Part shown: positions 62,880-64,000 of the stretch, in pieces
Layout: each line of letters starts with the position of its first letter
Numbering within the stretch: position 1 is the first letter of the stretch
Assembly (NCBI RefSeq): GCF_003326675.1
Contig: NZ_JPWF01000007.1
Span: 1-64,000, forward strand
Origin: Thalassospira profundimaris
GTDB lineage: Bacteria > Pseudomonadota > Alphaproteobacteria > Rhodospirillales > Thalassospiraceae
Reading direction: 5' to 3'
DNA length: 64,000 nucleotides
The notes under the pieces: generated by a model
Databases searched by the model: none
The model's input: only the letters and a program-made list of their open reading frames with translations
Told to the model about the DNA's origin: nothing
Made by a program: the position numbers and the translations under genes

Positions 62880-63458
62880 TCAGTCACCCATGGCTTCCTT
62901 GAAATGGGCGCGGCACACCGGAACATAGCGGTCATTGCCCCCGATCTCGACCTGCGCCCCTTCACGGACCGGATTGCCATTTTCATCAACGCGCAAAACC
63001 ATGCCTGCTTTCCGACCACAATGGCAGATGGTTTTAAGCTCATTGAGCTTATCGGCCCAGGCCAACAGCCATTTCGATCCTTCGAACAATTCGCCCTGAA
63101 AATCGGTGCGAATGCCGTAACAGAGAACCGGTACATTGTGTTTGTCCGCGATATCGGAAAGCTGCCAGACCTGATCCTTGCTCAGGAACTGGGCTTCGTC
63201 GATCAGAACGCAATCGACCTTGCCCTTTTCCATCTGTGCAAGGATCAACTCACACATGTCGGTTTGTGCATCAAACAGCAAAGCCGGGGCTTCAAGACCA
63301 ATACGCGACGCAATCTTGCCTTCGCCAAAACGGTTGTCAAACGCCACCGTCAGCAACAGCGTTTCCATACCGCGTTCACGATAGTTGAAACTCGCCTGAA
63401 GTAAGGTGGTCGACTTGCCCGCATTCATCGACGAGTAATAGAAAAACAGATTGGCCAT
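62880..63458 (-). CDS. tdk: Thymidine kinase
   Basis: A 192-residue type II thymidine kinase, which traps thymidine as TMP. The P-loop is [17 protein letters not shown] at residue 5, the Walker B DEAQFL at about residue 86, and the lid/zinc region includes [20 protein letters not shown] and a second Cys pair ending in VCRAHF. It converges with argO by 23 bp. It complements the deoA/cdd salvage set earlier in the window. Confidence 0.96.
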   Translation of the reverse strand: MANLFFYYSSMNAGKSTTLLQASFNYRERGMETLLLTVAFDNRFGEGKIASRIGLEAPALLFDAQTDMCELILAQMEKGKVDCVLIDEAQFLSKDQVWQLSDIADKHNVPVLCYGIRTDFQGELFEGSKWLLAWADKLNELKTICHCGRKAGMVLRVDENGNPVREGAQVEIGGNDRYVPVCRAHFKEAMGD

Positions 63459-63577
63459 GGATCCCCCCGAAAATCGTTATTGGGGAATAGCCGATCAACC
63501 GGCATTGATCAATATCGCTTTGCTCCGGTTACGGCCCCGAACCGAACGAATTGAAAACAGACGACAAAAATAACGGC

Positions 63578-63608
63578 TTGACCTTCCAGCCACTGGAAGC
63601 CCCATAGT
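63578..63608 (+). promoter_or_regulatory. CueR/HmrR-type copper-responsive promoter
   Basis: TTGACC (-35, 63578-63583) and CATAGT (-10, 63603-63608) are separated by 19 bp, the over-long spacer of MerR-activated promoters. Within lies a perfect dyad CTTCCAG-CCA-CTGGAAG (63583-63599), matching known CueR/HmrR sites by eye. It is 37 bp before the copper chaperone start. The regulator gene is not in the window. Confidence 0.85.
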
Positions 63609-63645
63609 TACCCCATCGTGTCCAGCAAACGGAGTACATGGCATT

Positions 63646-63843
63646 ATGAAACTTAAAGTCGACGAAATGAGCTGCGGGCACTGTGCGGCTGCGGTTACCA
63701 AAGCAGTCGAAGGTGCTGCAAATGGCGCCAAGGCCGATATCGACCTGGCAAAAGGTGAAGTAACCGTCACCGGAACCACGGATACGGCCGCTGTGATCGC
63801 GGCCATTGCCGATGTCGGTTATCAAGCGGTTCAAATCTCCTGA
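63646..63843 (+). CDS. copZ: Heavy-metal-associated domain copper chaperone
   Basis: A 65-residue ferredoxin-like HMA protein with the metal motif MSCGHCAAAV (CxxC at residues 10-13) and a typical C-terminal strand ADVGYQAVQIS. It should bind Cu(I) and pass it to a P-type ATPase not in this window. A CueR-type promoter lies upstream. GGAG eleven bases before the ATG is the ribosome site. A strong terminator follows 60 bases after the stop. Confidence 0.93.
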   Translation: MKLKVDEMSCGHCAAAVTKAVEGAANGAKADIDLAKGEVTVTGTTDTAAVIAAIADVGYQAVQIS

Positions 63844-63902
63844 GATTTTTCCGCAAGAGACTAGGTCTTTTGGCCTAGCAGACCAATCCTCATACAAAAA
63901 AA

Positions 63903-63928
63903 GCCGCCCAATCGGGCGGCTTTTTCTT
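63903..63928. terminator. Bidirectional Rho-independent terminator
   Basis: GCCGCCC/GGGCGGC stem with loop AATC, flanked by A7 and T5. It lies between the converging copper chaperone and gatB genes. Confidence 0.9.
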
Positions 63929-63944
63929 TGGTCTGATGATTACA

Positions 63945-64000
63945 TCAGCCGAGGATTTTATCGCGCAGCATCTGGTTGACCATGCCCGGGTTGGCTTTAC
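63945..64000 (-). CDS. gatB: GatB (Asp/Glu-tRNA amidotransferase subunit B), C-terminal fragment
   Basis: The minus strand from the window edge reads KANPGMVNQMLRDKILG and stop (TGA at 63945-63947). This matches the YqeY-like tail that ends GatB proteins, typically KANPxxVNxxLxxKL. Only the last 18 codons are inside the window, so identity is by motif and not length. GatCAB converts Glu-tRNA-Gln or Asp-tRNA-Asn to the amide form. Confidence 0.75.
   Translation of the reverse strand, partial: KANPGMVNQMLRDKILG

Overview
The window looks like a chromosomal segment of a marine alphaproteobacterium in the Rhodospirillales, most like Thalassospira. This is inferred from moderate GC, the AapJQMP amino-acid transporter, and small alphaproteobacterial families such as DUF1491. 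I see no phage, plasmid, insertion sequence or CRISPR. Almost everything is intact, single-copy core or metabolic-accessory sequence, and there is one tRNA gene.

Layout. 1-2.1 kb: a MerR-type regulator with a perfect palindromic operator, then a beta-helix protein. 2.1-7.6 kb: a minus-strand metal-uptake operon (nikK-like, cbiM, nikL-like, cbiQ, cbiO) behind a cobalamin riboswitch, ending in a major-facilitator protein with a histidine-rich tail. 7.7-20.9 kb: housekeeping and unknown-function genes (DUF924, TrpD2-like, yaaA, parvulin, DUF1491, M23 peptidase, DUF599, thrS, DUF4126, a TPR protein, a SPOR lipoprotein). 21-28 kb: msrA, a PAS-GGDEF diguanylate cyclase, an IclR regulator, an internally duplicated membrane protein, a domain-swapped chemoreceptor-like protein, a TauE permease and moaB. 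28-36.8 kb: acetoacetyl-CoA synthetase, aapJQMP, an ABC ATPase with altered catalytic residues, and a DeoR regulator. 36.9-40.4 kb: a DASS anion transporter and a GMC oxidoreductase.

40.4-51.3 kb is a nucleoside scavenging locus. A BMP-type nucleoside ABC transporter and the salvage enzymes cdd, punA and deoA run leftwards, and a periplasmic 5'-nucleotidase plus a PfkB kinase run rightwards. Together they would turn external nucleotides into nucleosides, import them and break them down to base and sugar phosphate. 51.4-64 kb holds a stand-alone Lrp ligand domain, a CigR-like protein, tRNA-Ser, an MFS/GlxA pair, a large unknown protein, pqiABC, argP/argO, tdk, a copper chaperone with a CueR-type promoter, and the 3' end of gatB.

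No single region is plainly a new system. The best leads are: a short unknown domain apparently shared by two otherwise unrelated proteins (18.6 kb and 55.5-57.2 kb); an ABC ATPase lacking both the catalytic Glu and the H-loop His (35.2 kb); a soluble receptor with its signalling tip ahead of a Cache domain (25.1 kb); the cobalt operon with its His-tailed permease and three mature N-terminal histidines; and a 52-nt dyad element at 10.3 kb.
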